In this document: positions 61,133 through 64,000 of the stretch, piece after piece | Layout: each line of letters starts with the position of its first letter | How positions within the stretch are numbered: the stretch's first letter is position 1 | DNA from: Trichopria drosophilae | Taxonomy: Eukaryota; Arthropoda; Insecta; Hymenoptera; Diapriidae | Length of the DNA: 64,000 nt | NCBI GenBank assembly: GCA_030407085.1 | Contig: CM059582.1 | Location: 158,434,501-158,498,500, forward strand | Reading direction: 5' to 3' | The notes under the pieces: generated by a model | The model's input: only the letters and a program-made list of their open reading frames with translations | What the model was told of the DNA's origin: nothing | Databases searched by the model: none | Made by a program: the position numbers and the translations under genes

Positions 61133-61560
61133 CAGGGTGATCCAAAACTGGGTTGCGACATCTCACGAGGTGATTCCCTATGATATTTCAAACAAAAAAG
61201 TCCAGCACCAAAATTGCATCCGAGGCTCAGAATTTAAGTGACGGGCCATTGAAGTTTAGAAACAAAAATTACTTTTTTTTTGCAATAACTTGGCTGGCTT
61301 TTAAGTTATTTCAATGCATAAGAGCTCATTTTCAAGCTTCTTTTAAGCCCTAGAATTCATCTCCAAGAGTATTTGACCTGCGATAAATATTTCTGAAGTT
61401 ATGGCCTCAAAAATAGAAAAATGGTCAATTTTTGCGATTTTTTGCATATCACATATTTCGCTAAATGGCTAATGGAATTGCACACTATAAGAAGTTGTAG
61501 ATCTTGAAAAGACGAGGAATTTGCCCAGTCATACGTCCATTTCCTATAAAAATTAAGTCC
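61133..61560 (+). mobile_element. One end of a TA-flanked CAGGGTG element
   Basis: After TA (61131-61132) the sequence reads 'cagggtgatccaaaactg', a terminus form common in Tc1/mariner-type and other insect TIR elements, followed by non-coding sequence ('ctcacgaggtgattccc'). No inverted partner end was found within the window, so the far boundary is arbitrary. The element may be truncated or may be a fragment. Confidence 0.45.
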
Positions 61561-62250
61561 GCGAATAAAAATAAAACCCGCTAGCCCAGTAACATATATT
61601 TATAGTGGCATAAAGCAATAATTGCAAACTGAAAATATCATATAAAGTTTGTGTAATAGGTAAGAATCAATCGATTCGACAAAACGAGCAAGTGTAAATG
61701 TAAACGATTTGTTTTCGGAATGAAGATTTGATGTTTACAGCAGCTCTGTAAACAATCTCGACAGCCTATGCGCGCAAATCAGCTGAGAGCAAGCATATTA
61801 GGAGTTCGATCGAGAGGTATTCGAGATTCTCGAATCGAGCCAAGGTCGATAAGTTGTAGGAGCTTGTCGCACTCACGTTAAACGATATGTCTGTCTCAAT
61901 GTCTCACGTCGCGGTAGATTTCGGCTAGAATTCATGTCATTTTTCGTATGATTTCTAAACCATATTATAAACTAGTTTCTACCCAGATCACAAAAATCTA
62001 GGATAATTTTAGCTAGATTCTCGTCAACATCTCTACCAGGGTAGTGATAATGTGCATGTGAGTTAAGTCTCGACGCAAACAACAAAAACATAATTACATG
62101 ATATTAATTTTTTATGAATTAAGGTTCTGATAGTATATTATCCTATTCAAATCTGCTTTGAAGGTCCATATGTCGTGAAAATGTTAGTACTAAAGTTAGT
62201 CGTAAATTGAAGCGTTCTCCATAGTATTTTTATGCTTTTTCACTCTGCAG

Positions 62251-62370
62251 CTTTTCAAATGCTTAGGATTAGCAAAAGAGCTTGCGACCACAAGAAAGAA
62301 AATGGCGAAATGGTGGAAAGGCGGAAGAGCAAGAGGCGAAAGAAAAGCAACGGAAAACACGTCTAGCTAA
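62251..62370 (+). CDS. Candidate 3'-terminal coding exon, Lys/Arg-rich
   Basis: A strong acceptor ('atgctttttcactctgcag', AG at 62249-62250) opens onto a purine-rich segment. One frame reads LFKCLGLAKELATTRKKMAK and ends at TAA 62368-62370. Another, from 62253, reads FQMLRISKRACDHKKENGEM, then a dense Arg/Lys run and TAG at 62364-62366. Purine-rich sequence favours Lys/Arg/Glu frames by chance, so the coding call is weak. Confidence 0.2.
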   Translation, partial: LFKCLGLAKELATTRKKMAKWWKGGRARGERKATENTSS

Positions 62371-64000
62371 GACAGTAGAGTGAAGAGGTATCCAAGCACT
62401 CCAGCGTCGCAGTGAAAGGATTTGTTTTACTATCTCGTTTGTTCTCGAACAGCATTTGCACTTTACCGCCGTATATTTAAGCGGCGTTAGTTTTATGGCG
62501 AAAATCTTGACAAAAAGTCATTCCTGGACAAACAACAGAGCTTGTTGACTTTCCGATTTGAACAATGCGCCTGAATGGGAGCATCTTTGTTCTCATAAAC
62601 TTGCCACAATTTTCTATCGTTCTGTCGAATCCGACGACTGTCGTTCGCCTAGTGCTTCCGGTTGGTTGGTTGCTAGAGCAATAACGACAAAGTTGGGACC
62701 TTTCGTTTCCCCCAATCGTCGACGGAATCAGCTCGTAAATGTTTAGAACCGTGCACTCGGGCGTCTGCACATGTGTGCGAGCATTCATACGGCTACACGG
62801 GCCTTGGTAATGATTATAGATGTATCTACTCGCGAACGTTCGTTGCGAACGACATGCAAACGCGCAGATATTCCACATAAACACCGACAGAGTACTACGA
62901 AAGCAATCGGATCAAATGCCAGTGAAACAGATCTTTGCGCCCCTAACCCGACGCGAAGGCGTTGTGCAAATTCTACCGGCTGCTTGTCGTCGAGAAACCT
63001 GGTACGGGGGATAACCGAAGGCGTTATGATTATTGCCGTCTACGGAAACGAGGCCTGCTAAGTATACGGGCTCTCAAATACGAAATTCTAGTAATATTGA
63101 TTATTGCATTAAAATCTATACAGGAAACACGAGGACCTGCCAGTAATGCGATTAAGTGGAATTCATTTTCTCGTGTTTTATAGCTATTCCTCGTAGTTTC
63201 TTGTTGTATTGACAAAACAAGTATGAAGCAAGGATAATTCGTACAAAAAATTCATTACTCATGCTCGTAAGACTAGATCTGATTACTTGGTTAAAAACAA
63301 ATATAGCCTACTACTTCGGAAGTTATAAGAGGAGTATGGCTTATGTAATAAATGTACGCAGATTAAGGAGTCGAAGCAGGTATTAAACATTTTTTTGGAT
63401 TACACGGGTCTACAAATAGAGGGTCTTGGATGTTGTCGGGAAACTGTGGGTCATTTCCGACGTAATTGTATGCATGGAATCCAAACTCGAAGTCAGAATT
63501 GGTCCATTACGACAGGTTGTTGAGATATTTGAGGTCATGTACTCGAAAAACGCGTTATTTTGCTATGTTTGAGGTTACGTACAAGACGCAACAATTTTTT
63601 TTGCCTTCTGCACTATTTGCATCTTTTAGTACTACCTTTACCCTTCAAAATGAGGTTTTATTCGATCACCTAAGATTTTTTATTTCAATGTTACGGCCAT
63701 TTTGAAATTACGAGACATATTCCATTAACGTTATCAAAAAAACAGTCACAATACTGAAACGTGATTTTAGTTATTAGTATCCATATTTTATATAGTTGTT
63801 TATGTTTATATACGTTTCATGACATTTAATTTGACCTTGAGCTTGTTCTCCAGGAGCATTTCAATGTAAATTTGTTTACATCTATATCGTAATTTCAAAT
63901 CAAGAAAAGTCGTAATGGAATTCTGCGCATCCCATATTAAAGAAAAAGAGTAGTATCACATGATCCAATGAAAGGAAAAACTCCTCAAAATGTTGTGTCT
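62371..64000. other. CpG-rich island (62.4-63.1 kb), then AT-rich DNA
   Basis: 62480-63060 is GC- and CpG-rich ('gcgaacgttcgttgcgaac' near 62832), with long frames on both strands (62477-62884 minus, 135 codons; 62558-62746, 62771-63061 and 62820-63014 plus), none favoured over the others. It resembles a promoter or 5' exon region. 63100-64000 is AT-rich with nothing recognised. Confidence 0.35.

Noticed and set aside
62477..62884. 135-codon minus-strand ORF
   Set aside because: Lies in a CpG-rich island where several frames on both strands are open; composition is no better than its competitors and no motif was seen.

Overview
This is a 64-kb stretch of AT-rich, intron-bearing eukaryotic DNA, most likely from an insect. 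A hymenopteran fits best: short CpG-rich islands sit in an AT-rich background, an R1/jockey-like LINE complement is present, many TTAA-flanked and TA-flanked inverted-repeat elements occur, and there is one short TTAGG-like array. The organism call is inference. No bacterial-style genes, operons, rRNA, CRISPR arrays or intact long ORFs are present; the longest ORF is 135 codons. The window reads as a gene-poor region or a set of very large introns, heavily loaded with transposon remains.

Layout. 1-4 kb: AT-rich DNA with one copy of a dispersed repeat at the left edge. 4-9 kb: a tRNA-derived (SINE-like) sequence, a 423-bp foldback element, a 60-bp direct duplication, then a decayed R1-like LINE reverse transcriptase whose RT region is split by a 155-bp hairpin element. 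9.5-15.5 kb: a large composite with nested inverted arms (outer about 115 bp, inner about 520-590 bp) around about 3.5 kb of unrelated sequence. 19-20 kb: two short inverted-repeat elements. 22.8-25.7 kb: two minisatellites and a CpG-rich island. 30.6-31.1 kb: two small TIR elements. 40.5-41.7 kb: a TTAA-flanked palindrome of 1,171 bp. 44.8 kb: a second TTAA-flanked element. 50.5-55.7 kb: the most intricate region. A TTAA foldback contains a 5'-truncated LINE with a poly(A) tail and target-site duplication. It is followed by a segmental tandem duplication with an internal deletion, a nested transposon-in-transposon, and a solo copy of the outer transposon. 57.3-57.9 kb: a second decayed LINE RT fragment. 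61.1 kb: one end of another TA-flanked element.

Possible genes. Scattered through the AT-rich background are short islands of higher GC with a splice-acceptor-like sequence and an open frame, mostly on the + strand (near 20.9, 36.4, 37.6, 47.5, 49.2, 54.6, 58.7 and 62.3 kb), plus two ATG-initiated ORFs (39.4 and 56.6 kb). They could be exons of one or more long genes, or conserved non-coding elements. None has a recognisable domain, so they are given as low-confidence candidates. How they would join into a transcript cannot be read from sequence alone.
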